Shown piece by piece: positions 17,775 through 27,788 of a stretch of DNA of 47,031 bases. The position numbers and the translations under genes are program-made. The stretch covers positions 1 through 47,031 of the forward strand of contig CAUJJW010000027.1 in the NCBI GenBank assembly GCA_963205105.1, written 5' to 3'. How positions within the stretch are numbered: the first letter of the stretch is position 1; every line of letters starts with the position of its first letter. The DNA is from Verrucomicrobiota bacterium (lineage in GTDB: Bacteria; Verrucomicrobiota; Verrucomicrobiia; Limisphaerales; CAIMTB01). The notes beneath the pieces were generated by a model. It was not told where the DNA came from and searched no databases. It was given only the letters and a program-made list of their open reading frames with translations.

Positions 17775-20700
17775 ATGAGTGGTACGTCCTGCCCGCGCTG
17801 CCAATCGTCCTTGGCCGAAGGGACGCTGGAGGGTCAGTGCCCCCGGTGTCTCGCGGCTCTGGCGTTTGGACTGACGGGCGCGGCGGAGACTCCCGGTGAT
17901 GCCACTTCGGGTGGTTTGGGTGAGCTAGGCCAGGCTGGGGAGTACATTCTGGTGCGGGAACTGGGTCGCGGCGGCATGGGGGTGGTGTATGAGGCCCGAC
18001 AACCCCGGCTCCATCGTCGAGTGGCGGTCAAGATGCTCCTTGCCGGAGGTTGGGCGGAATCGGCGGCCAAGGCCCGGTTTCTGACGGAAGCGAGTGCGGC
18101 AGCCCGGCTCCGACACCCGGGCATCGTTGCCGTGCATGAAGTCGGCGAGTGGGCGGGTCAGCCCTTTATCGCCATGGAACTGGTCGAAGGACCTTCCCTG
18201 GCGGATTTGGCCCGGGCCCGGTCGCTCGCGCCTCGCACGGCGGCGCGGTACCTCCGCCGGGTGGCCGAGGCGATCAGCCACGCGCACGGCGCTGGGATTC
18301 TCCACCGCGATTTGAAGCCGGCCAACGTGCTGATCGATTCGAGGGATGAGCCGCGCGTTACGGACTTCGGGTTGGCCAAGGATTTGGATTCCACCCGTCC
18401 GCTGACCCGGAGCGGGGAATTGATGGGTTCCCCGAACTACCTCGCGCCGGAGCAACTTGCGGGTGCTCCGGCGGCACCCGCCGGAGACATTTACGCCATG
18501 GGGGCGCTCCTCTACCAGCTGGTGACCGCACGGCCACCGTTCGTCGCCCCGACCGTTGCCGCCACGCTGGAGCTGGTCCGAACCGCGGAACCGGTAGCGC
18601 CGCGACTGCTCAACCCCGAGGTGCCACGCGATCTGGAGACCATCTGTCTCAAGTGCCTGCACAAGGAACCCGAGCGTCGGTATGCGTCCGCGGCGGACTT
18701 GGCGGCAGATCTGGCCCGTTTCGAGGCTGGCGAACCTATCCTCGCGCGTCCCGTTCCGGCTTTGGAACGCGTTGTTCTTTGGTGCCGACGCAAGCCGACG
18801 TTGGCGGCGGTGTCCGTGGCGTTGGTCGGCGCCCTGGTTCTCGGAATCGCTGGCGTCGTCTGGCAATGGCGCCGCGCGGAATCCAGCCGCGAGGAAATGC
18901 GCCACAACCTCTATGCCGCGGACCTCGCTGCCGCCAGTGGTGCGGTTCGAGACGGGAATCTCGGCCAGGCCCGGCGGCTTTTGAGCCGGTACCGTCCTCA
19001 ACCCGGTTCACGGACCGGATTTCAGGACCTCCGTGAGTTCACCTGGCGACTGCTCTCCCATCGCGGCGATGACATCGCCACCTTGGGCACCCATCCCGGC
19101 GTGGTCACCTGCGTCGCCATTTCACCCGACGGCCAATGGGCCGCTTCCGGAAGTCAGAACCCTTCCTCGGAATCGGGTTCCGCCCTGCATGTGTGGAGGT
19201 TGCCTGCGAATGATCAGGCGTTTGGCGCTGCCCTCGACATCAACTCGAAGAACTCCCGCGCATTCCCCGCGACGGGAACCGTGTGGTCCGTGGCGTTCAC
19301 TCCCGACAGCCGAACGCTTGTTTCCGCGGGCACCAGCGGCTTGCGCATCTGGGAGGTTGTCCCCGGCGGCCCCGTACCCCAGGTCCCGAACCGCGAAGCC
19401 CAGGAAGTGACCGTGGCAGGAACCCGCTTGGTGGCGTCGGCGAACCATCCCTTCTTCGAGAGCCAACCGCCGCAGCCCCTCTGGTGGTGTGACTGGACCA
19501 CCGGCGAGTCCGGCGATCTGCCCCTGCGCGGGCGGCATCCTTCGTTATCACCCGATGGTCGAAGTCTGGCGTATCTTGACGCGACGCATGACGTGCGGGT
19601 GGTGGAGGTTGCCGATCCCCGTCAGGTTCGGACCTTGAGCACCAACCGTCTGGTGTTTCGACTGCGCTTCTCTCCGGATGGCCGTTACCTGGCCGCTGCG
19701 GGGCAGGTGACTTCGGCCAGGGTCTGGGTCCTGGCGGATTGGAATGCACCGGGCCTGGCGTTCGAGGGCGAACACAACGTCTGGGACGCCGCCTTTTCCA
19801 CCGATGGAACGACGTTGTTCACGGCGACTTCCGATCAGCGCATTGAACTCTGGGACATGGACCGCCGAGCACGCACGGCGTGGTTGGAAGGCCATGCGAA
19901 TGAAGTCTGGACGGTGGCGGCAACGCCGGACGGTCGGTTCCTGGTGTCCGGGAGCAAGGACGGCACCGTTCGTTTGTGGTCGGCGGGACCCCCATTGCCG
20001 CGACCCAGCCTGCTGCAAGAAAGGCAGGGTCCACCTCGCTTCAACACCGACGGATCTCGGGTGCTCACCCAGACACGTTCGAACGGCGTGGTGATGGGCC
20101 GGGTGTGGGAACTTTCCGGACCGGAACCGCGTCGGTCGAGCCAGGCACGCCCTGTGGGATCGGTCAGCCAGGCTGGGGCCATTCCCATGGGATTCGCCGC
20201 GGAAGGCGGTGGAGACCTGGTGGTGCTGTTGAAGACCGACCAGGCAAAACTCGAACTCTGGAAAACCGACGCTGCGGCACCGGAGCGTACGATCGCGCTG
20301 GCCGGTGGGAGCACGCCGGGGGTGGTTTCGGAGTGTTTCCTGTCGCTGGACGGTCTTTCGGTGGTCGTGCGCGACGCACAAGGGGGACTGGTTCGGTGGG
20401 CCGTGGACGATGGGCGTCGGCTGGGGACGTGGTCGGCGGAGAGTTTGGCTGCTCAAGGCTCCACCATGGCGCAGGCACTGCAGGGGCGACTGCGACGCTG
20501 GGCGGTGAGTCGGACGGGACGATGGGTGGCGCTGGCACCTTTCGGGTTGGAAGGGGCTTGCCTCGTGGATTTGCAGGCCGACACCGCGGTGCTGTTGCGG
20601 GGGCACCGCGACGATGTGGCGGCGTTGGCGTTTGCTCCGGGGGAGGAAGAACTCGCGACGGGGAGCATCGACGGCACGATACGCCTGTGGTCGGTGCCGG

Positions 20701-20987
20701 AGGGTCAGTTGGTGGGGGAGATTCCTGGGCATTTGGAATCGGTGGAAGCGCTCGCGTATTCGGTGGATGGCCGGACCGTGGCGTCGGGCACGGTGGGGAC
20801 AGAGTTGAAGTTCTGGCATCGGCTGACGCGGCGTGAATTGGCGCGGTTCAGCCACACGGAGATTGCGCGAGACCTAACCTTCTCGCCGGACGGTCTGCGG
20901 CTCTGGGTGAACGCGAGTGAGGGGCGATTGGATGAGGAAGGGGATTCGGACCGGGTGGAAATCTGGGATGCCCCGGATGTGCCGTGA
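17775..20987 (+). CDS. Transmembrane serine/threonine protein kinase with WD40 sensor domain
   Basis: 1070 residues. It opens with a small cysteine-rich ribbon (SCPRCQSSLAEGTLEGQCPRC). A PknB-type kinase domain follows (about 54-320): glycine loop LGRGGMGVVYEA, AVKML lysine, catalytic loop HRDLKPANV near 177, DFGLAKD near 197 and GSPNYLAPEQLAG. One transmembrane helix lies at about 340-363 (TLAAVSVALVGALVLGIAGV). After a short linker, about 650 residues form WD40 repeats (VAISPDGQWAASGSQN, VAATPDGRFLVSGSKDGTVR, LAFAPGEEELATGSIDGTIR). The kinase is cytoplasmic, so the propeller lies across the membrane. It follows the sigma factor gene by 35 bp and probably forms a signalling pair with it. Confidence 0.93.
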   Translation: MSGTSCPRCQSSLAEGTLEGQCPRCLAALAFGLTGAAETPGDATSGGLGELGQAGEYILVRELGRGGMGVVYEARQPRLHRRVAVKMLLAGGWAESAAKARFLTEASAAARLRHPGIVAVHEVGEWAGQPFIAMELVEGPSLADLARARSLAPRTAARYLRRVAEAISHAHGAGILHRDLKPANVLIDSRDEPRVTDFGLAKDLDSTRPLTRSGELMGSPNYLAPEQLAGAPAAPAGDIYAMGALLYQLVTARPPFVAPTVAATLELVRTAEPVAPRLLNPEVPRDLETICLKCLHKEPERRYASAADLAADLARFEAGEPILARPVPALERVVLWCRRKPTLAAVSVALVGALVLGIAGVVWQWRRAESSREEMRHNLYAADLAAASGAVRDGNLGQARRLLSRYRPQPGSRTGFQDLREFTWRLLSHRGDDIATLGTHPGVVTCVAISPDGQWAASGSQNPSSESGSALHVWRLPANDQAFGAALDINSKNSRAFPATGTVWSVAFTPDSRTLVSAGTSGLRIWEVVPGGPVPQVPNREAQEVTVAGTRLVASANHPFFESQPPQPLWWCDWTTGESGDLPLRGRHPSLSPDGRSLAYLDATHDVRVVEVADPRQVRTLSTNRLVFRLRFSPDGRYLAAAGQVTSARVWVLADWNAPGLAFEGEHNVWDAAFSTDGTTLFTATSDQRIELWDMDRRARTAWLEGHANEVWTVAATPDGRFLVSGSKDGTVRLWSAGPPLPRPSLLQERQGPPRFNTDGSRVLTQTRSNGVVMGRVWELSGPEPRRSSQARPVGSVSQAGAIPMGFAAEGGGDLVVLLKTDQAKLELWKTDAAAPERTIALAGGSTPGVVSECFLSLDGLSVVVRDAQGGLVRWAVDDGRRLGTWSAESLAAQGSTMAQALQGRLRRWAVSRTGRWVALAPFGLEGACLVDLQADTAVLLRGHRDDVAALAFAPGEEELATGSIDGTIRLWSVPEGQLVGEIPGHLESVEALAYSVDGRTVASGTVGTELKFWHRLTRRELARFSHTEIARDLTFSPDGLRLWVNASEGRLDEEGDSDRVEIWDAPDVP

Positions 20988-21091
20988 TGAAGGGCCCCTC
21001 GGGCGTCCCGCGCCCCGGAATTCCCGGTCCAGGATGGGTGGAGAGGTTGATTTCCAACAGGCGGATATCCTCAACACTCCCAGCACGTGGG

Positions 21092-23794
21092 CTACCGACC
21101 CGCTTCCTGGAAATCCACGAACTCGACCGTACCGGGTTGGAGTTCCCGCACGATGGGTGCCGTTCCGGAATGGGTCTTGCCCGATCGCCACTCTTTGGCC
21201 AAAGCCACGTCGAATTTGGGCCTCAGCTGAACCCGGGCGATGGCGGTTGGATCGATGGTGGCGGGTTCGTTGGGCGTTTTCGCCACGCCGCCGTTGTGGA
21301 TCAGTTCCACCACCCAACCGGTGGCGGTCCGGTTGATCTGGTACTGAACGGGATCGCCGGTGATTTCGATGGGCGTGTAGTGGCGGGAGAGGTCTCCCAG
21401 GCGTTCGTCGGAGATGGCGGTCGGGCGCCCGGTCTTCGGATGCGTCCAGGGCTCGATCACTTCGACCTCGCCCTGACGCTGGAGCCGGGCGAATTCGTGG
21501 CCGAGAGCGTCGCGGTGGCGCGGGGATACGAGCACCCGGCTGCCTCGGCGCAGCGCTTTTTCCAGTTCGGACAAAAAGGGGTCGTCGAAGGTGATGTCGC
21601 CGGCGAGCAGGATGACGGGGTATTTCGGCAGGACTTCAGGAGGAACGCTGGTGAGATGGACATCGAACAACTCGCCGAATGGCGTGGGGCGAAGGTAGGC
21701 GGCTTCGGGGTTGGCGGGGTCGGGGCGGGTGTGGATGTGGTCGCTGCCGGGGAAGAGTTGGTGGTCGAACAGGTCCCGCAGTTCACGATCGCCGGGGGTG
21801 GATTCGAGAATGCCCCAGGGTTTGTCCATGTAACCGTTGTAACCGGCGAGGTGGTCGAGCACGACGGCGATAGGGGTGAACGGAATGCCGCGGTCGTGGG
21901 ACTTCATCAGGCGGAAGGTTTCGATGGCACGCTCGCCGTGGGAGGTGAGGGTCCATGGGGATTCCTGCTTCTCGAAGAAGATGGCGATGCTGTTCTCGGG
22001 CGTGACCATGGCGGCACCGGCGAACCAGGAATGGAGCCAGAGGCGTTGGTAGAAACTGAGGGAATGACCGGCGTCGAGGCCGCGGGCTCCTCCGGCCTGC
22101 TGGCGGAGTGGGCCGGCGGTGGTGCACGCCCCATGAAACCAGGGGCTCACCTGGACCGACCAGGGTTTGGCCCAGCCACGGGAAGCGCCGCGGGCGAAGG
22201 CGAGTTTGGACTGGGTGAAGGCGATGTTCTCGCCGAGTTCGAGTCCGACGCACCGGGAGCCCCAGGCGGCGACGTAAGCTTCGTAGTGGGAATGTCCGGT
22301 GACGCTGATGGTGCGGCCCAGCAGATCACGGCAACGGCTCTGAAAGTACTGCTTCAACACGTCGTAGCATTCCTGCCGGCTCGTGGGCCGGCGGTCGTAG
22401 CCAGCCAGCCCGGCGGGCTTCATCAGGTGCTTGAAACGCTCGAAGTCCGGGCCGTAGACGTCGCGCCACCAGGATTCGCGCGGGGCCAGGTTGTGAAAGT
22501 AGTAGCCCCATTCTCCGATCTGATAGGCGGTGAACACATCCGCCTGATCCATGGGGGCGAGGACGGCCTCGTGTTCGCGGCCGAACACCGCGCGCCCGCC
22601 GCGGATCTGCATTTCGCCGCCGGAATAGAGCACCACCGGCCAGCGGTTCTTCGCGAGGAATTCGAAGACCGGCCGGTTGTGCGGTTCGGCGCCGGGACCG
22701 GGATCGAAGCCATTGCCCAGGTCACGTTCACGCATCACCCCCACCAACTGACGGACGGAGTCCAGGTCGCTCGGGGCGCCGTACAAACTGAAGATGAACT
22801 CGCTGGTTGCGGTGAGAGGGCGGATCTGGAGCGGGCCGCGATGGAGGTCCTCGAATTTGGGGAACACAGGCACAGACATTGAGGCGGTGGCATCCGCGGG
22901 CGGGATGAGTTTCAGCTGCGCCAGCCAGCGAAGTGAACCGGTTTGCCAGGCGTCCCACATGGGTCCCTTGTATCCGTTCAAGCCGTGGTCGCCGCTGGGG
23001 AGTTCGAGGATTTCCGTCGGAACGCCCTTGGCCTTGAGCGCGTCATGGAACAGGCGGCTGTTCTCGATCGGGACGGCCCGATCATCGACCGCGTGAGCCA
23101 GGTACGCGGGAGAGGATCGTGCGGTGACCTGTTGTTCATTGGAGAAACGGAGGATGGTCTCGGCCGTGGGGTTCGGGCCCATCAGATTCAGGCGCGAACC
23201 GGCGTGGCCTTGTTCGCCCATGGTGATGACCGGGTAGACGAGGATGGCGAAATCCGGGCGGCAACCGGCACGGGCGATGGGATCGCTGGACGAAGCATCA
23301 CCATCGTCAAAGTGGGTGGCCGCGGTGGAAGCGAGGTGACCGCCGGCGGAGAACCCGGCGATGCCAATGCGTTGTGGATCGATGCCCCAGTCGGGGGCAA
23401 ACGCGCGCGCGGTGCGGAGGGCGCGTTGGGCGTCGAGCAACGGAACTTCGCTGTTGCCGTGGGGAAGGCGGTATTCGAGCACGATTCCGGTGATGCGATG
23501 CTGGTTCAGCCATTGGGCGATCCCGGATCCCTCGGCGCCCGTGACGAGGCCGCCGTAGCCGCCTCCCGGGCAGATGATGACGGCGGCTCCGTTGGGATCG
23601 GTGGGGCGAAAGACCGTGATGAAGGCGTTGGTGCCTCCGCGTCCCGCATCGGCGTGCGGTGCAGCGCCAGGCCAGAGCGGCATGCGACGGGGAGTCTGCG
23701 CGGCGGTCGTTGCACAGGCGCATGCGGCTGCGAGGAACCCCAGCACGATTTGGAGAAGGCGGGGAGTCGACAGCAGGAAAGGGCGCAATTTCAT
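21092..23794 (-). CDS. Exported alpha/beta-hydrolase esterase fused to a putative glycoside-hydrolase-like region
   Basis: 900 residues from ATG 23794, chosen because MKLRPFLLSTPRLLQ... begins a proper signal peptide; the longer frame to 23896 adds an unlikely leader. Residues about 30-300 form an acetyl-esterase-type alpha/beta hydrolase: AAVIICPGGGYGGL (oxyanion loop), nucleophile Ser in IGIAGFSAGGHLAST, and acid/base residues in HAVDDRAVP and SGDHG. The remaining 600 residues look like a TIM-barrel region (GPLQIRPLTATSEFIFSLY, WPVVLYSGGEMQIRGG, SVTGHSHYEAYVAAWG, SFYQRLWLHSWFAGA, YGYMDK-like segments). A Rossmann-like part follows (YPVILLAGDITFDDPFLSEL, GSRVLVSPRHRD), as in the domain after the barrel of GH42-type enzymes. 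I do not recognise the exact family. A role in deacetylating and cleaving a glycan is inferred. Confidence 0.7.
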   Translation of the reverse strand: MKLRPFLLSTPRLLQIVLGFLAAACACATTAAQTPRRMPLWPGAAPHADAGRGGTNAFITVFRPTDPNGAAVIICPGGGYGGLVTGAEGSGIAQWLNQHRITGIVLEYRLPHGNSEVPLLDAQRALRTARAFAPDWGIDPQRIGIAGFSAGGHLASTAATHFDDGDASSSDPIARAGCRPDFAILVYPVITMGEQGHAGSRLNLMGPNPTAETILRFSNEQQVTARSSPAYLAHAVDDRAVPIENSRLFHDALKAKGVPTEILELPSGDHGLNGYKGPMWDAWQTGSLRWLAQLKLIPPADATASMSVPVFPKFEDLHRGPLQIRPLTATSEFIFSLYGAPSDLDSVRQLVGVMRERDLGNGFDPGPGAEPHNRPVFEFLAKNRWPVVLYSGGEMQIRGGRAVFGREHEAVLAPMDQADVFTAYQIGEWGYYFHNLAPRESWWRDVYGPDFERFKHLMKPAGLAGYDRRPTSRQECYDVLKQYFQSRCRDLLGRTISVTGHSHYEAYVAAWGSRCVGLELGENIAFTQSKLAFARGASRGWAKPWSVQVSPWFHGACTTAGPLRQQAGGARGLDAGHSLSFYQRLWLHSWFAGAAMVTPENSIAIFFEKQESPWTLTSHGERAIETFRLMKSHDRGIPFTPIAVVLDHLAGYNGYMDKPWGILESTPGDRELRDLFDHQLFPGSDHIHTRPDPANPEAAYLRPTPFGELFDVHLTSVPPEVLPKYPVILLAGDITFDDPFLSELEKALRRGSRVLVSPRHRDALGHEFARLQRQGEVEVIEPWTHPKTGRPTAISDERLGDLSRHYTPIEITGDPVQYQINRTATGWVVELIHNGGVAKTPNEPATIDPTAIARVQLRPKFDVALAKEWRSGKTHSGTAPIVRELQPGTVEFVDFQEAGR

Positions 23795-23938
23795 GTTGGA
23801 CCTGGAAGCGACGGCGAGTGTGCCAGGAGTCATGAAGCCTGCCTGCCAAAAAGAAGACTCCGGAGCGGGGCATGGCCCACACTCCGGAGCGTGCAAGAGA
23901 CGGTGACTTTTCTTTGGGTGATCGAGCGGAGATCCGGT

Positions 23939-26900
23939 TCAACGGAGCAGTTGACCTCGAATCTCCCCGCCGGGGTTGGCGGCGGTGTGGACGTTGACGT
24001 AGAAGCCGCCGTCCAACACGGCCGCCCTTTGGGCCGGGGTCAACGTCACGGATCCCACGAAGAGTCCTTCCGTCCCGAAGGAACCGCGATGGAACGGCGC
24101 CAGATCGACCTGAACGCCAGCGGTTCCCGAGGCGGGCGCCGGACCATGCAGGTGGGCGGCGGTGGCCGGCCCTCCCAACCCGCGATAGGCGATGATGAAG
24201 GACAGGGTTTCACCGGCGAGCAGGCACTGGGCCGAGCCGTTGCCCTGCGTTGAGACCGGGTTCGGCCGCTCAGCCGCTCCGTCCAGCATGGCGGTGAGCA
24301 GTGTTCCCTCCAGGATGGGGCGGATCTGACCACGGACTTCTCCGGCGGGGAACCCGGCGGTGTGCAGGTTGACGTAGGTCTTTCCGTCGACCAGTGCGGC
24401 CCGTTGGTCAGGAGTCAGTGTCACGGTGCCCCGGAAGGAACCGAACGAACCAAAGGTTCCCTGATGGTAGGGTGCCAGGTCGATCAGCACACCCGCGGTA
24501 TCGGCGGAACCGGCGACGCCGTGGATGTGAGCGGCGGTGAGTGGGCTGCCCAGTCCTCGGTAAGGGATGTCGAGCATGAGTTCGTGGCCCATCAGGTGGA
24601 ACGAGGCGAAGCCGGTGCCAGTTGAAGGAACGGAAACCGGCCGTTCGGCGGCGCCGCTCAGGACGGCTCGGTAAGCGGCCGCCCCGATTTGGCCGCGAAT
24701 CTCACCGGCAGGAGCGGACGCGGTGTGAATGTTGACGTAGGTCTGGCCAGCGAGGATCGCCTGCTTTTGCGCCGAGGTGAGGATCGTTGAACCGGCCAGC
24801 GTGCCAGAGGCGCCAAAACCGCCCCCGTTGAAGGGCGCGAGATCGATCAGGACTCCTGCGGTCCCTGATGAATCGGCGGGCCCGTGGATGTGGGCCATGA
24901 GGGCGGGGCCGGTGAGCCCTTGGTACTCGATGTGGAACGTGAGCGTGTTCCCCGAAACGGAGAGGGTGCCTTGCCCAGTCGCGGGGCTTTCCACGGGCGT
25001 TGGGCGTTCAGCCGCGCCGGACAGGGCGACCGTGAGGGCGTGGCTCGACACGGAGGAGAGGTCGGCGAGACGGGCAAACCCCATGGATCCTTCGTTGTTG
25101 AGCGGCACCGTTCCGCCGGAGATGACCATGGTCGTGCAGAATGGGTCGGTGACCGTTTCCGCCCGTTGCACGGCGAAGGGGCCGACGCCACCGTTGGCGA
25201 CGAGCGAACGTCCTGCAGGTTGATACCGCAGGGTCACGGGCATGGGCGCCGCGAGATCGATGACGGACGATGGCAGGCCACGCACCCAGTGGGCGGCGCC
25301 GGAGGAGAGTTGGATTTCGTAGAGGCCGACCACGCCATCCACGTCCAGCACCGCCAGGGCGCGGTCGGAGTCGGTGAGCAGATCGAGTCCGGCGGCATCG
25401 CGCACATCGATTCCAAGCGGTTTGGGTTCGGTGAGCACGCCACCGTTGGGTGGATTGACCCGGAACAAGACGTCGCGCGTTGCGTCGATCGCATACTGAA
25501 CGGTGCCTCCGAGGCCGGCCCCGCCGGGCAGACCGGAGCGATTGTTGGAGTACGCCGTGGCGGTGACCCGTGGTGCCGGGGCGTCGGTGAGGTTCAAGGG
25601 CGTGTCGAGGTTCACGGTCGCCCCACTGGGACTGAACACCAACCGGTAGTTGGCGCCCTCCGCTGTGACGATGCGCAGGGCGTTGGTGCCGCCCAGGGCT
25701 GCTGGGTTGAAATCCATGCCCACCGCGGGACTGAGGTTCAGGGGAGCACCGGTCAGCGGAATCAAGGTCAACGCGCCCGATGCCCACTCGACCGTGTAGA
25801 GGTGTCCCATGCCGTTGGTGTCGCGTCCGAGGGCGTACAAGAAGCCGTCGAACGGACGAAAGTCGACGCCCACCACGGATTCGCCGGCGGCAAGACCGGT
25901 GAGCATCGGCCCAGGGGTGACCTGGTTGGAGTCGGTGGAAACCTGGACCAGGGAGTTGGTGGCGGTGAGCCCGACCAGAGTTCCTGCGGGCAGAACGACG
26001 GGCATCGGCAGCGCGAGGTCCATCACGTCGTCGGGCAGGGTTCGAAGCGGTACCAGGCCGCCATCGATTGGATTCACTTCGACCAGGAACCGGGTGTTGT
26101 CGATCGCGATAATCGCCAGAGCCCGATCGGTGGAGGTGTCGAAGTCGAGGCCTCCTGTGGCTCCGACGTCGAACCCAAGCGGGAGAGCATTGGTAAGGAC
26201 GCCGCCATTGGGCGGATTGACGCGGTACAGTTGGTCGGAGGCGGCATCGATGGCGAACTGCGTGGTGCCACCGGCCCCAGCGGCCCCGGGAAGACCTGAC
26301 CGATTGTTGGCGTAGGCTGTGGCGAAGATCTGGCTGGGCGTTCCGGGCGGGGTTCCGGCGACGTTGAGCGGCGTGTCGACATTGACCGTGGCAGCGGCGC
26401 CCGAGGCGTCGAAGACCAGTCGGTAATTCGCGGCATCCGAGGTCACGATGCGCAAGGCATTGACTCCGGCAAGAGCGGCGGGGTTGAAGTCGATGTCGAC
26501 CTCGCCGGTCAACACGAGTGGCGGACCGGACAGGGTGATGGGCATTGCGGCGCCGGAGGCTGGATCCACCCGGTACACGTGGCCGACGTTGGCAGCGTCG
26601 CGCCCCACGGCGAAGAGCTCTCCGGTCAGGGGGCGAAAGTCGATGCCCACCACCACTTGGTCGCTTGAAAAACCCGTGATACTGGGGCCGGCAAGCACGG
26701 GGCCTCCCGACGCCTGGAATCGCACCAGGGCATTGCTGGCGGTCAGTCCATACACCACCGGGAACGGCATTGGGGATGGGATGGGCGCGGCCAAATCCAG
26801 GATGTCCCGCTCCAAACTGCGCAACAGGCTGGCGGTTCCTGTGACCAGATCGATCTGATAGAGGGCCTTGGCGCCACTCACCTCCAGGACGGCGACAGCC

Positions 26901-27616
26901 CGATCCGAGCCGGTTACGAGGTCCAGTGCAGCGTCCCCGGCCACATCGATTCCCAGAGGAAGTCCCTGGGTGAGCACGCCGCCGTTGGGTGGATTGACTC
27001 GGTAGAGTTGGTCGGAAGCAGCATCGACGGCGTACTGCGCGGTTCCACCGAAGCCGCCTCCGCCGGGCATTCCGCCGCGGTTATTGGAGTAGGCGGTGGC
27101 TCCCACCTGGGGACTCGGCGCGCCCGCGGGGCTGTTCAGCGGTGTGTCGAGATTGACCGTGGCGCCAGCGTCGCTGAACACGAGCCGATAGTTCTGGCCC
27201 TCACCGGTGACGATGCGCAGCGCATTGGTTCCGCCCAATGCGGCAGGGTTGAAGTCGATGTCGACCGAGCCGTTGAGCACCAGATCGGGGCCGGCGAGCG
27301 CAACCGGCATCGCCGCGCCGGAAGAGGGGTTCACCGTGTAGAGGCGACCGAATTGGGAGGCGTCACGTGAAAGGGCATACAAGGCTCCCGTCAGTGGCCG
27401 GAAGTCGATGGCGACCACCGACTCCCCGTTCCCTGGGCCTTGGATCCTGGGGCCGTCGAGCATCCGTTCGCCGTCATCGGCGAGGATGACCAGGGAGTTG
27501 GTGGGGGTCAGACCGTAGAGGATGGACTGAGCGTGAGCGTCTGGGAGGAGTGAAGCGGCCAGCGCCGAAACGCAGCACCAGGGCCGCAACCGTGAAGACA
27601 AGTTTGAGTAATTCAT
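23939..27616 (-). CDS. Large secreted protein with three DUF4394 and three CHRD domains
   Basis: 1225 residues from ATG 27616 (MNYSNLSSRLRPWCCVSALA..., signal peptide ending near DAHAQS). The open frame reaches 27799, but that would run into the Y RNA at 27789. Three DUF4394 propeller-type units start at about residues 30, 285 and 545, each with YGLT(P/A)xN(S/A)L, (V/I)DFRPLTG and FNPAALxGxNALRIVT. Three CHRD domains fill the last 370 residues, with LSGAAERP, AHIHGPA and TYVNIHTA-type motifs. CHRD domains occur in chordin and in many bacterial secreted proteins; function is unknown. There is no C-terminal sorting signal: the chain ends in EIRGQLLR directly after the last CHRD. Confidence 0.85.
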   Translation of the reverse strand: MNYSNLSSRLRPWCCVSALAASLLPDAHAQSILYGLTPTNSLVILADDGERMLDGPRIQGPGNGESVVAIDFRPLTGALYALSRDASQFGRLYTVNPSSGAAMPVALAGPDLVLNGSVDIDFNPAALGGTNALRIVTGEGQNYRLVFSDAGATVNLDTPLNSPAGAPSPQVGATAYSNNRGGMPGGGGFGGTAQYAVDAASDQLYRVNPPNGGVLTQGLPLGIDVAGDAALDLVTGSDRAVAVLEVSGAKALYQIDLVTGTASLLRSLERDILDLAAPIPSPMPFPVVYGLTASNALVRFQASGGPVLAGPSITGFSSDQVVVGIDFRPLTGELFAVGRDAANVGHVYRVDPASGAAMPITLSGPPLVLTGEVDIDFNPAALAGVNALRIVTSDAANYRLVFDASGAAATVNVDTPLNVAGTPPGTPSQIFATAYANNRSGLPGAAGAGGTTQFAIDAASDQLYRVNPPNGGVLTNALPLGFDVGATGGLDFDTSTDRALAIIAIDNTRFLVEVNPIDGGLVPLRTLPDDVMDLALPMPVVLPAGTLVGLTATNSLVQVSTDSNQVTPGPMLTGLAAGESVVGVDFRPFDGFLYALGRDTNGMGHLYTVEWASGALTLIPLTGAPLNLSPAVGMDFNPAALGGTNALRIVTAEGANYRLVFSPSGATVNLDTPLNLTDAPAPRVTATAYSNNRSGLPGGAGLGGTVQYAIDATRDVLFRVNPPNGGVLTEPKPLGIDVRDAAGLDLLTDSDRALAVLDVDGVVGLYEIQLSSGAAHWVRGLPSSVIDLAAPMPVTLRYQPAGRSLVANGGVGPFAVQRAETVTDPFCTTMVISGGTVPLNNEGSMGFARLADLSSVSSHALTVALSGAAERPTPVESPATGQGTLSVSGNTLTFHIEYQGLTGPALMAHIHGPADSSGTAGVLIDLAPFNGGGFGASGTLAGSTILTSAQKQAILAGQTYVNIHTASAPAGEIRGQIGAAAYRAVLSGAAERPVSVPSTGTGFASFHLMGHELMLDIPYRGLGSPLTAAHIHGVAGSADTAGVLIDLAPYHQGTFGSFGSFRGTVTLTPDQRAALVDGKTYVNLHTAGFPAGEVRGQIRPILEGTLLTAMLDGAAERPNPVSTQGNGSAQCLLAGETLSFIIAYRGLGGPATAAHLHGPAPASGTAGVQVDLAPFHRGSFGTEGLFVGSVTLTPAQRAAVLDGGFYVNVHTAANPGGEIRGQLLR

Positions 27617-27788
27617 GGGTCCTGGAGGTAGAGCAACCTCGGGCCATACGCCGAGAACCACTCGGCACAGGTCGGGGAAGTCGTTCTCCGGCGTAACTAC
27701 GCCTGCCGTTGGCGAATGGATGCATGCCATGGGCGGGCGCTCGGGAGAACCTGGGGGCTGGACCCGGCAGCGACCGATGAAAACAGGA

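Noticed and set aside
19548..20855. 435-codon minus-strand frame inside the kinase gene
   Set aside because: It is rich in Arg, Pro, His and Gln, typical of antisense frames over GC-rich WD40 coding DNA.
22943..24253. 436-codon plus-strand frame and the neighbouring frame 20984-22882
   Set aside because: They are antisense to the esterase fusion and CHRD genes, span their intergenic region and have low-complexity shadow composition.
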